Source: an uncultured Verrucomicrobiota bacterium (GTDB lineage: Bacteria > Verrucomicrobiota > Verrucomicrobiia > Opitutales > Opitutaceae). Taken from it: a stretch of 10,114 nucleotides of DNA. Below the pieces are notes generated by a model. The model was not told the origin of the DNA and made no database searches. It was given only the letters and a program-made list of their open reading frames with translations. The stretch is from the NCBI GenBank assembly GCA_903919625.1, contig CAIXIZ010000219.1, forward strand, positions 1-10,114, read 5' to 3'. Positions 1-6,589 of the stretch are shown in pieces (within the stretch, counting starts at the first letter, position 1; each line of letters begins with the position of its first letter). The translations under genes and the position numbers were made by a program.

Positions 1-1449
1 CGCGGCATCTCCATCAGCTCGACCGTCCTGCAGTTCGACTACGCGGGCTGTGCGGTCAACCTGCTCGACACGCCCGGCCACAAGGATTTTTCGGAGGACA
101 CCTACCGCGTGCTCACCGCCGTGGACGCCGCCCTCATGGTCATTGATGCCGCCAAGGGCGTGGAAACGCAGACCCGCAAACTTTTTGAGGTCTGCCGGCG
201 GCGCGGCGTGCCGATTTTCACGTTCATGAACAAGTGCGACCGGCCGACGCGCAACCCGATCGCGCTGCTCGACGAACTGGAGAACGTCCTTGGGCTCCAG
301 TCGTCGCCGGTCATCTGGCCGCTGGGCAACGGCCCCTCGTTCAAGGGTGTGTTTGACCGCCGGACACGGGAGGTCCATCTCTTCGAACGCGTGCCGGGCG
401 GAAAGTTTCAGGCGCCGGTGAGCGTCGCCTCGCTCGATGATCCGGCCGTGCGGGCGAAGCTGGACGACGACACCTACCGCGAGGTGCGGGAGCAGCTCGA
501 GATGCTCGACGGGGCGGGCCACCCCTTCGACCTCGCCGCCGTGCAGGCCGGCCAGCAGACGCCGGTGTATTTCGGCAGCGCGGTGAACAATTTCGGCATC
601 CAGCTGCTGCTCGACGGATTTCTCAAGGACAGCGTGCCGCCCGCGCCGCGACACTCGGTCTCCATCCAAAATCCCCGGTCGAAAATCGACAATTGGACCG
701 TCCCGGTCACCTCCGAGAAATTCTCCGGCTTCATCTTCAAAATCCAGGCCAACATGGATCCGCGGCATCGCGACCGCATCGCGTTCCTGCGGATTTGCTC
801 GGGCCATTTCACCCGCGACATGAATGTCCTCCATGTCCGCACCGGCAAAACTGTGCGTCTCTCGTCCTCGCACAAGCTCTTCGGCCAGGAACGCGAAACC
901 GTGGACGAGGCCTGGCCCGGCGATGTGATCGGCCTGGTGGGGCACGACGCGTTTGGCATCGGCGACACGCTCACGGAGGACCGCAACATCCTGTTTGACG
1001 AAATCCCGCGTTTTCCGCCGGAGGTCTTTGCCTATCTGTCGAACCCCAGCTCGGCCGACGCCAAAAAATACCGCGCGGGCCTGGAGCAGTTGTTGCAGGA
1101 AGGCGTCGTGCAGTCATTCACGGCGCGCCACGCACCGCCCGGCGCGACGCTGCTCGCGGCCGTCGGTCCGCTGCAGTTTGAAGTCGTGCAATGGCGGCTG
1201 AAGAGCGAATACAACGCCGAGTCCCGCCTGGAGCCCGCGCCTTTCCAACTGCTCCGCTGGCTGGAGCCGCACCCCGCGCTCGCCAATCCCGGCGCCCTGA
1301 TCGTTGCCAGCGGCGTGAGCTTCGGCACCGACAAGTTCGACCAGCCCGTGGTGTTCTTCCCGAACGACTGGACCATGCGCTATTTCATCGAGAAAAATCC
1401 GGAACTCAAACTGCACGAGCTGCCGATTGAGCAGGCGATGCAAGTCTGA
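1..1449 (+). CDS. prfC: Peptide chain release factor 3 (RF3), 5' end cut by window edge
   Basis: RF3 is the cytoplasmic translational GTPase that recycles RF1 and RF2 from the ribosome after peptide release. The open frame enters at base 1, so the start, the P-loop and about 45-55 residues are missing (482 visible; the family is usually about 525-530). In visible numbering, RGISISSTVLQF at the extreme left is the switch I (G2) region. DTPGHKDFSEDTY at residues 23-35 is the G3/switch II motif with the RF3-typical KDFSEDTY continuation, which separates it from EF-G. NKCDR at residues 77-81 is the G4 motif, followed by the RF3-typical NPIALLDELENVLG. Domain II and the C-terminal RF3 domain continue without frameshift to TGA. 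The gene stands alone on its strand, with an inverted repeat 3 bases after the stop. Family assignment is secure; nothing odd is seen in the visible part. Confidence 0.96.
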   Translation, partial: RGISISSTVLQFDYAGCAVNLLDTPGHKDFSEDTYRVLTAVDAALMVIDAAKGVETQTRKLFEVCRRRGVPIFTFMNKCDRPTRNPIALLDELENVLGLQSSPVIWPLGNGPSFKGVFDRRTREVHLFERVPGGKFQAPVSVASLDDPAVRAKLDDDTYREVREQLEMLDGAGHPFDLAAVQAGQQTPVYFGSAVNNFGIQLLLDGFLKDSVPPAPRHSVSIQNPRSKIDNWTVPVTSEKFSGFIFKIQANMDPRHRDRIAFLRICSGHFTRDMNVLHVRTGKTVRLSSSHKLFGQERETVDEAWPGDVIGLVGHDAFGIGDTLTEDRNILFDEIPRFPPEVFAYLSNPSSADAKKYRAGLEQLLQEGVVQSFTARHAPPGATLLAAVGPLQFEVVQWRLKSEYNAESRLEPAPFQLLRWLEPHPALANPGALIVASGVSFGTDKFDQPVVFFPNDWTMRYFIEKNPELKLHELPIEQAMQV

Positions 1450-1452
1450 GCG

Positions 1453-1526
1453 GGTGGAGCGGGTTGTCCCAACGCGCTGTTCGGCGGTCGTTTCCATCAA
1501 GCACGTTGGGGACAACGTGCTCCACC
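1453..1526. repeat. Imperfect inverted repeat, possible prfC terminator or REP-like element
   Basis: The left arm (1453-1477) begins GGTGGAGCGGGTTGTCCC. The right arm (1501-1526) ends GACAACGTGCTCCACC. Against the reverse complement of the right arm, the left arm has three mismatches and one single-base gap over about 25 positions, around a 23-base spacer. The element starts 3 bases after the prfC stop, so in RNA it would form a long hairpin that could end or protect the prfC transcript. No T-run follows. Arms this long and imperfect are more like a dispersed palindromic repeat than a simple intrinsic terminator, but only one copy lies in the window. Confidence 0.65.
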
Positions 1527-1597
1527 GGAGCGTTGCTTTGAATCGGACGGCGGTCAAAGTCGCCGCCGGTTCCCATCCTCATCCGTCTGTTCCATCC

Positions 1598-2008
1598 ATG
1601 CCCCGCCGCCCTGCCCAAGCTTTTGGCCGTATCCAGCGCGTGCATCCCCACGCCTGGCTGTGGGAGCCGTTGGAGGCCGACCCGACCTTTGTACTGCGCA
1701 CCATGTTCGGGGCCAAAGCCGCATACCTTGGCGGTCAACTCGCGCTGTGCTTTTGCGCGAACGAGGAGCCATGGAGTGGCGTGCTCATCTGCACCAGCCG
1801 GGACCAACACCCGGCGCTGCAGGCCGAGTTCCCGGCGCTGAAGCCGCATCCCATTCTGCCGAAATGGCTCTATCTGCCCGAAGCGGACGATGCTTTCGAG
1901 CGCACGGCCATGCGGCTCGTTGATCTGGCCCGACAACGCGACCCGCGCATCGGGGTTGCACCCCGGCCGAAAAAATCCCGCGTCCGCCGGGCACAGGACA
2001 GGCCTTGA
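1598..2008 (+). CDS. Small conserved hypothetical protein, TfoX-N-like
   Basis: This is a 136-residue soluble protein without signal peptide or membrane segment. The frame is open further upstream (from 1427), but that stretch would run through the inverted repeat. I therefore take the first ATG after it (1598), which gives the N-terminus MPRRPAQAFG. The core motif RTMFGAKAAYLGGQLAL (about residues 40-56) resembles the MFG...Y..G.mf pattern of TfoX N-terminal/YjbR-like small proteins. The C-terminal half has KWLYLPEADDAFERTA followed by a helix and RDPRIGV. From memory this matches a family of uncharacterised bacterial proteins; the TfoX link is a resemblance only, and no competence role is implied. 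The basic tail (PRPKKSRVRR) could bind nucleic acid. No Shine-Dalgarno sequence precedes the start. The neighbours give no functional clue. Confidence 0.72.
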   Translation: MPRRPAQAFGRIQRVHPHAWLWEPLEADPTFVLRTMFGAKAAYLGGQLALCFCANEEPWSGVLICTSRDQHPALQAEFPALKPHPILPKWLYLPEADDAFERTAMRLVDLARQRDPRIGVAPRPKKSRVRRAQDRP

Positions 2009-2192
2009 ACCCCATGATCCCAGGATGCACGCATGCAGGCCCGATGTTGGCCGACCCGCCCTACGCTCCCGCGCAGGGCGACAGTTTCAGCATGGCCCGC
2101 CGGGCGGCCTCATTTTCCTGGCCAGACAGCAGCTGGTGATGGACAAACCCCGATCTCCCGTTCAGCTTTCCGGCCTTTCATTCCCCATTCCC
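2009..2192. other. Intergenic leader of the esterase-GH2 pair
   Basis: This is 184 bases between the small hypothetical gene and the esterase gene. Its GC content is high, with a C-rich stretch just before the esterase ATG. I see no convincing -35/-10 pair, no Shine-Dalgarno sequence and no strong hairpin; a short GC stem around 2094-2109 followed by CATTTTCC is the only candidate terminator and is weak. The esterase frame stays open back through this region to 1890, but the reading lacks protein-like character and the signal peptide begins at 2193. It presumably holds the promoter of the secreted-enzyme pair. Confidence 0.4.
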
Positions 2193-3434
2193 ATGAAACC
2201 CCAAAATATCCGCCTGAGTGTTGGTGTGGCTCTGCTCGTCCTCGTGCCGTCCGTCCGACCGCTATTCGCCGCCGATGCCGCGCCCGCTGCCGCCCGCAGC
2301 GGCCCGGCGCTCGCGCCCGGCCCGCAAACCGACCGGCCTTACCAGCCGCTCGCCCTCATTCCTGGCGGGATCGTGCTGACACTATATCCGCCTGGCTCGC
2401 CCTATTTGGACAACACGCGCGTCACCATCCCGGAAGTTTACAACAACGCAACCGCGGTGCGGGTCGGCAGCATCGTCAGCATCCACAATCCCTCCATCGA
2501 GTTTCACGCCGCACCCGCCGATAAAAATACCGGCACCTGCATCATCCTCGCGGCCGGCGGCGGGCACCGGACGCTCAACGTCGGTACCGAGGCCATGGAT
2601 TTCGTGCCCTATTTCGCCGAGCGCGGCATCAGCACCGTCATCCTCCGCAACCGCCTCGCGCTGGCCGACGGCTATAACGCCCAGACCGACGCCGTCTACG
2701 ACGCCCTGCAGGCCATCCGGCTCGTCCGCGCGCATGCGAAGGAATGGAACCTCGACCCCAAGCGCATCGGCATCGTGGGCTTTTCCGCCGGGGCCGAGCT
2801 GGCCACGCCGGCCGCCGTCAAATTCGGCCTGTGGGATGACAACAACAACAAGCCCGAAGACCCGCTCGCCGGCATCACCGCACGGCCTGACTTCATCGGC
2901 GACATTTATCCCGGTCCCTCGCCGTTCGCGCCCGGCCGCACCGCGCCCGCCATCCCGGCCAACACCCCGCCGGCCTTTATCGCGGGCGCCGGCCCGAGCG
3001 ACTCCGACCACGCCGCGTGGGCTGACCAGTATTTCGCCGCGATGCTGGCCGCGCGCATCCCGAACGTCGAGCTGCACATCTACGGCGCGGGTGCGCACCC
3101 CGGTTCCAACGATCTTGAGGGCGAACGTTGGAATGGCGGCCTCAACAATGCGGCCAATGGCCGTCCCTACGGCACCTGGCCGGCACGTTTCATGGAATGG
3201 ATGAAAGACCTTGGTTTCCTCACCCCGCCCGGCAGCGAGACCCGCGCCGCGAAAGACGTGGCGATCCATATGCAACCGCCTGCCCGCGGCAACCGGGGCG
3301 GTCCCGCTGGTCCGGGAGGACCCGGAGGCCGGCGCGGCGGACCGGGCGGGCCTGGAGCCCCTGGCACACCGGGCGGCCCAGCCGCACCAGCTTCCGCGCC
3401 TGCTCCGCGCGGTGGCGCGGCTGGCGCGCCGTGA
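2193..3434 (+). CDS. Secreted alpha/beta-hydrolase (esterase type) with collagen-like C-terminal tail
   Basis: This is a 413-residue exported hydrolase. The chosen ATG gives a signal peptide: MKPQNIR, a hydrophobic core (SVGVALLVLVPSV), and a likely signal peptidase I site near LFAADA (residues 25-30). An earlier in-frame start would bury it. The catalytic domain spans about residues 50-345. AAGGGH (120-125) matches the oxyanion-hole loop of acetylxylan-esterase-like/BD-FAE-like hydrolases. GFSAG (196-200) holds the nucleophile Ser198, and GAHPG supplies the likely catalytic His302. The acid is probably Asp270 or Asp272 in the loop after PPAFIAGAGPSD; the usual spacing is less clear here. After W329-PARFMEWMKDLGFL the fold ends, and residues from about 363 on are a Gly/Pro/Ala/Arg-rich tail containing nine in-register Gly-X-Y triplets (370-396). 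The GH2 gene follows after 31 bases, suggesting joint action on a decorated polysaccharide. Substrate unknown; a peptidase-like S9 relative is less likely. Confidence 0.88.
   Translation: MKPQNIRLSVGVALLVLVPSVRPLFAADAAPAAARSGPALAPGPQTDRPYQPLALIPGGIVLTLYPPGSPYLDNTRVTIPEVYNNATAVRVGSIVSIHNPSIEFHAAPADKNTGTCIILAAGGGHRTLNVGTEAMDFVPYFAERGISTVILRNRLALADGYNAQTDAVYDALQAIRLVRAHAKEWNLDPKRIGIVGFSAGAELATPAAVKFGLWDDNNNKPEDPLAGITARPDFIGDIYPGPSPFAPGRTAPAIPANTPPAFIAGAGPSDSDHAAWADQYFAAMLAARIPNVELHIYGAGAHPGSNDLEGERWNGGLNNAANGRPYGTWPARFMEWMKDLGFLTPPGSETRAAKDVAIHMQPPARGNRGGPAGPGGPGGRRGGPGGPGAPGTPGGPAAPASAPAPRGGAAGAP
3300..3380 (+). repeat. Collagen-like Gly-X-Y coding repeat in the esterase tail
   Basis: The DNA is a run of GGN-CCN and GGN-GGN codons. 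It encodes nine consecutive triplets that all begin with glycine (GPA, GPG, GPG, GRR, GGP, GGP, GAP, GTP, GGP; residues 370-396 of the hydrolase), just after a GNRG segment. Proline sits in the X or Y position of eight of the nine triplets. Nine triplets is short for a stable bacterial collagen helix, so it may equally be a flexible surface linker or cell-wall anchor segment. Confidence 0.7.
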
Positions 3435-3465
3435 TTGATCCCGAAATTCCGCTTCTCATGCCCCT

Positions 3466-6402
3466 ATGACTCCTTTTACCCGCGTCATTGTAGCGTTGGT
3501 TACAACGTCCCTCGTTTCTGGCGCGGCTGTCCGCGCGGCCACCGTAAATCCGGCCCCATTGCCCGCCCCCGTCACGCTCACCTCTGGCTGGCTCATGCAG
3601 GATATTGTGCAGGTGAAGGAGCCGGGTGACGTGATTTCCAAAGTCGGTTACTCACCGGCGGTTTACCGGCCGGTGCCCTATGCCGCTCCCGCCAGCGCCA
3701 AGGAAAATGTCCCCACCCCGACCGCCATCGCCGACAGCATCCGTTACGCGCCGCGCGGCCCGCGCGGGCGGGGCGGCGATATTTCCCCGGCGGGCATGGC
3801 CGAGGGCTGGCCGCTCAATCGCGAACCCAACCGCCCCAGTTTTTCCTCGGGCTGGGCCCAGGCGCCCGCCCCGTCCTCCCCCGCTTGGTATCGTGCGACT
3901 GTCCCTGGCACGGTGCTGGCCACGCTGGTGGACAACGCGATCTACCCCGACCCGCTGTATGGCGAAAACAACCGCCCCAACATCATTCCCGAAAGCCTTG
4001 CCCGCACTTCCTATTGGTTTCGCACCCAGCTCACCGTCCCGGCGGGTTTCGCGGGCCGGCAGGTCTGGCTGAATTTCGACGGCATCAATTACCTCGCCGA
4101 TGTGTGGGTCAACGGCACGCCGGTCGGCACGATCTCGGGCGCATTTGTGCGGGGTAATTTCAACATCACCTCGCTCGTCCGTCCGGGCGCGGTAGCTGCC
4201 GTGGCCGTGCTCATCCACCCGCCTGCCCATCCCGGCGACCCGTGGGAGAAAACGGTGGCCAATCAGCGCGGCCCCAACGGCGCCGGCGTCAGCGGCCCGC
4301 TCGGCCAGGACGGCCCGACCTTTGTCGCCTCGATCGGCTGGGACTGGGTGCCCGGCATCCGCGACCGCCAGAGCGGTATCTGGCAAAATGTAACCCTCTC
4401 GGCCACCGGCCCCGTCGTGGTGCAAAATCCGTTTGTCGTCACGGATCTGCCTTTGCCCAAAACTGACTCCGCCGACGTCAGCATCGAGGCCACGGTGAAA
4501 AATACCTCCGCTGCGCCGCAAACCGGCGTCCTGAGCGGGAAACTGGGCGACATCACGTTCCAATCGGCGCCGGTCACATTGCCGCCGCAAGGCTCCCAAG
4601 TCGTGAAGCTCAGTCCGGCGAACACCCCCGCGTTGCACGTCCCCAATCCGAAACTTTGGTGGCCCAACGGCTACGGCGAGCCCTACCTCTATCGCCTGCG
4701 CCTGAGCTTTGACATCGCCGGCGCGTCCTCCGATGCGAAAGAGCTGAATGTCGGTATCCGCAAGGTCACCTATTTCGTGCCTGGCTCCAGCGATCTCACC
4801 CTCACGGTGAACGGCGTGCCGGTGTATGCGCGGGGCGGCAACTGGGGCATGGACGACGCCATGAAACGCATCCCGCGCGAACGGCTGGAGAACCTGATCC
4901 GCCTGCACCAGGAGGCGAATTACACCATCATCCGCAACTGGGTCGGCCAGAGCACCAGCGAGGATTTTTTCGACCTGTGTGACCGTTACGGCATCATGGT
5001 GTGGGACGAGTTTTTCCAGGCCAATCCCGCCAACGGGATGAACCCGCTCGATCCCGACCTCTATCTCGCCAACGTCCGGGACACGGTCACCCGTTACCGC
5101 AACCATCCTTCCATCGTGATCTGGTGCGGCCGCAACGAAGGCGCGCCGCAGCCCGTCATCGACAATGGCAATGCCCAGATCATCCAGGCGTCCGACCCGA
5201 CGCGCTACTACCAGTCCAGCTCGACCGCCGGCAACGGGGTCATCTCGGGCGGCCCATACAGCTATCAGCTCCCGCGTTCCTATTATGCCAGCGGTCTCAA
5301 CCAGGCATTCAAGACCGAGATCGGCAGCGCATCAATTCCCACGCTGGAGGCCATCCAGGCCTGGATGCCGGAGAAGGACTGGTTCGGTCCCAATTTTCCC
5401 AACGACGACTGGGCCGAGCACGATCTGGTCACGGGCAACGGCAACCCAACCAACGCCGCCTTGCAGACGGTGTTTCCGCAGCGCTTCGGCCCGTTTTCCA
5501 ACCTGGCCGGATTTGTCCGCATGGCGCAGATGGCCGACTACGAGACTTTCCGGGCCATGTACGAGTCGCATCTGTCGCGGATGTTCTCCCCCTCCACCGC
5601 GCTGATCACCTGGATGAGCAATCCCGCGCAACCCTGCCTCGTGTGGCAGATCTACGACTATTCATTGGAACCCTTTGCCAGTTATTTTGCGGTGAAAAAG
5701 GCCTGTGAACCCATCCACATCATGATGACGCAGGATGATTTTCACTACGGGGTCATCAACCACCGCTCGGCGGCGCTCACCGGCTACACCGCGCGCGTCC
5801 AGATTTACAACCTCGACGGCACCAAAAAATCCGACACGACCGTCCCAATTGCCAGCGCCCCGGCCTCGGCGGCGACGGATCTGGGTGCGATCAGTTTCCC
5901 GGCCGACGTGTCCCCTGTGCATTTTGTGAAGCTCGAATTGCGCGACGCGGCCGGCAAAATTGTCTCGGACAACTTTTACTGGCGCGAAACGGTACAGGAC
6001 AATTTCACCGCGCTCGACACCATGCCTGACGTGACGCTTGAGGCGAAAATCACGCGTCACGACACGGGCGGTAAGCTGCTCCTCGACGTGACGCTCACCA
6101 ACTCCACCGCGCACGTGGCCGTCATGGCCCATCTCCAATTGCGCAACCAGCGCACCAACGCCCGCGTGCTCCCGGTCACTTACAGCGACAACTACGTTTC
6201 CCTCCTGCCCGGTGAAAGCAAAGTCATCGCCATCGAGGCCGCCGCGGCCGAACTCGGCCGCGACGGGCCGCTGGTTGTGCTCGACGGTTGGAATGTGACG
6301 ACGCCGGCCCAGGCTTTCACCACGGGCGGCCGCTCCAGCATCGCGCCGAACACCCCCGCCCTGGTCGCGCGTCCGGCGGCCACGACGGCAGCGAACAAAT
6401 GA
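3466..6402 (+). CDS. Secreted glycoside hydrolase family 2 (beta-mannosidase / exo-beta-glucosaminidase type)
   Basis: This is a 978-residue exported retaining glycosidase. The signal peptide is MTPFTR plus a hydrophobic stretch, with cleavage likely after AVRA (24). Domains in order: an N-terminal jelly-roll sugar-binding domain from ATVPGTVLATLVDN (144-157) through LNFDGINYLADVWVNG to GIWQNVTL (304-311); an immunoglobulin-like domain (about 320-435) ending in the family motif PKLWWPNGYGEPYLY; a (beta/alpha)8 domain (about 440-720); and C-terminal beta-sandwich domains (about 740-960). The GH2 signature region is RNWVGQ...FFDLCDRYGIMVWDEF (490-516). Acid/base is Glu558 in IWCGRNE; the probable nucleophile is Glu618 in FKTEIGS. 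These motifs fit the endo-beta-mannosidase / CsxA branch of GH2 rather than the LacZ branch; exact sugar specificity cannot be read. A Pro/Arg/Gly-rich insertion (about 65-138) sits before the jelly roll. The start has no Shine-Dalgarno sequence, and the esterase gene ends 31 bases upstream, so translation may be coupled. Confidence 0.93.
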   Translation: MTPFTRVIVALVTTSLVSGAAVRAATVNPAPLPAPVTLTSGWLMQDIVQVKEPGDVISKVGYSPAVYRPVPYAAPASAKENVPTPTAIADSIRYAPRGPRGRGGDISPAGMAEGWPLNREPNRPSFSSGWAQAPAPSSPAWYRATVPGTVLATLVDNAIYPDPLYGENNRPNIIPESLARTSYWFRTQLTVPAGFAGRQVWLNFDGINYLADVWVNGTPVGTISGAFVRGNFNITSLVRPGAVAAVAVLIHPPAHPGDPWEKTVANQRGPNGAGVSGPLGQDGPTFVASIGWDWVPGIRDRQSGIWQNVTLSATGPVVVQNPFVVTDLPLPKTDSADVSIEATVKNTSAAPQTGVLSGKLGDITFQSAPVTLPPQGSQVVKLSPANTPALHVPNPKLWWPNGYGEPYLYRLRLSFDIAGASSDAKELNVGIRKVTYFVPGSSDLTLTVNGVPVYARGGNWGMDDAMKRIPRERLENLIRLHQEANYTIIRNWVGQSTSEDFFDLCDRYGIMVWDEFFQANPANGMNPLDPDLYLANVRDTVTRYRNHPSIVIWCGRNEGAPQPVIDNGNAQIIQASDPTRYYQSSSTAGNGVISGGPYSYQLPRSYYASGLNQAFKTEIGSASIPTLEAIQAWMPEKDWFGPNFPNDDWAEHDLVTGNGNPTNAALQTVFPQRFGPFSNLAGFVRMAQMADYETFRAMYESHLSRMFSPSTALITWMSNPAQPCLVWQIYDYSLEPFASYFAVKKACEPIHIMMTQDDFHYGVINHRSAALTGYTARVQIYNLDGTKKSDTTVPIASAPASAATDLGAISFPADVSPVHFVKLELRDAAGKIVSDNFYWRETVQDNFTALDTMPDVTLEAKITRHDTGGKLLLDVTLTNSTAHVAVMAHLQLRNQRTNARVLPVTYSDNYVSLLPGESKVIAIEAAAAELGRDGPLVVLDGWNVTTPAQAFTTGGRSSIAPNTPALVARPAATTAANK

Positions 6403-6421
6403 GCGAGGAGCGCCGATGCAG

Positions 6422-6439
6422 CCGGGGTCGCTGACCCGG
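6422..6439. terminator. Hairpin just after the GH2 gene
   Basis: GGGTC (6425-6429), a three-base loop and GACCC (6433-6437) form a perfect stem. It can extend across a one-base bulge by CC/GG to 6422-6439. It lies 20 bases after the GH2 stop and could end that transcript, though no T-run follows closely (TTTT comes at 6450-6453). Confidence 0.5.
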
Positions 6440-6467
6440 GGATGACGCATTTTGACGGCGGCCCCAT

Positions 6468-6522
6468 AGGTCGGGCTATATGGGCCCTTTATGCCCGACG
6501 TTTCGGGGATAAACCCCGACCT
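6468..6522. repeat. Nested palindromic element in the convergent spacer
   Basis: Outer arms AGGTCGGG (6468-6475) and CCCGACCT (6515-6522) are perfectly complementary. Two alternative inner hairpins use the same bases: GTCGGGC (6470-6476) with GCCCGAC (6493-6499), and TCGGGG-ATAAA-CCCCGA (6503-6519), a perfect 6-bp stem with 5-base loop. The structure is close to symmetric, so it could serve as terminator for both converging genes (GH2 from the left, lipoprotein from the right). The layered design also resembles dispersed REP-like repeats. Only one copy is in the window. Confidence 0.6.
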
Positions 6523-6589
6523 GCAATTTCTGCCATGCTGTGGAGTTCGCCCCAAGGATTTCCATTGCACGCGCCATTGGTATCACCCG

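Noticed and set aside
1427..1597. A 57-codon N-terminal extension of the small hypothetical protein
   Set aside because: It would overlap the prfC end and be encoded by the inverted repeat; the first ATG after the repeat gives a compact protein of normal look.
2382..3275. A 297-codon minus-strand frame opposite the esterase gene
   Set aside because: It is a codon-bias shadow of the hydrolase gene; the + strand has signal peptide, GFSAG and His motifs.
3652..5106. A 484-codon open frame on the minus strand inside the GH2 gene
   Set aside because: It is antisense to a securely identified GH2 domain. High GC at third positions keeps this frame open, and its translation has no recognisable motifs.
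6468..6522. CRISPR or phage attachment site
   Set aside because: There is one palindromic cluster only, with no regularly spaced direct repeats, no integrase and no tRNA nearby.
5662..6570. A 302-codon minus-strand frame crossing the GH2 3' end and the spacer
   Set aside because: It runs through the hairpin cluster and opposite conserved GH2 C-terminal sequence; no protein-like motifs.
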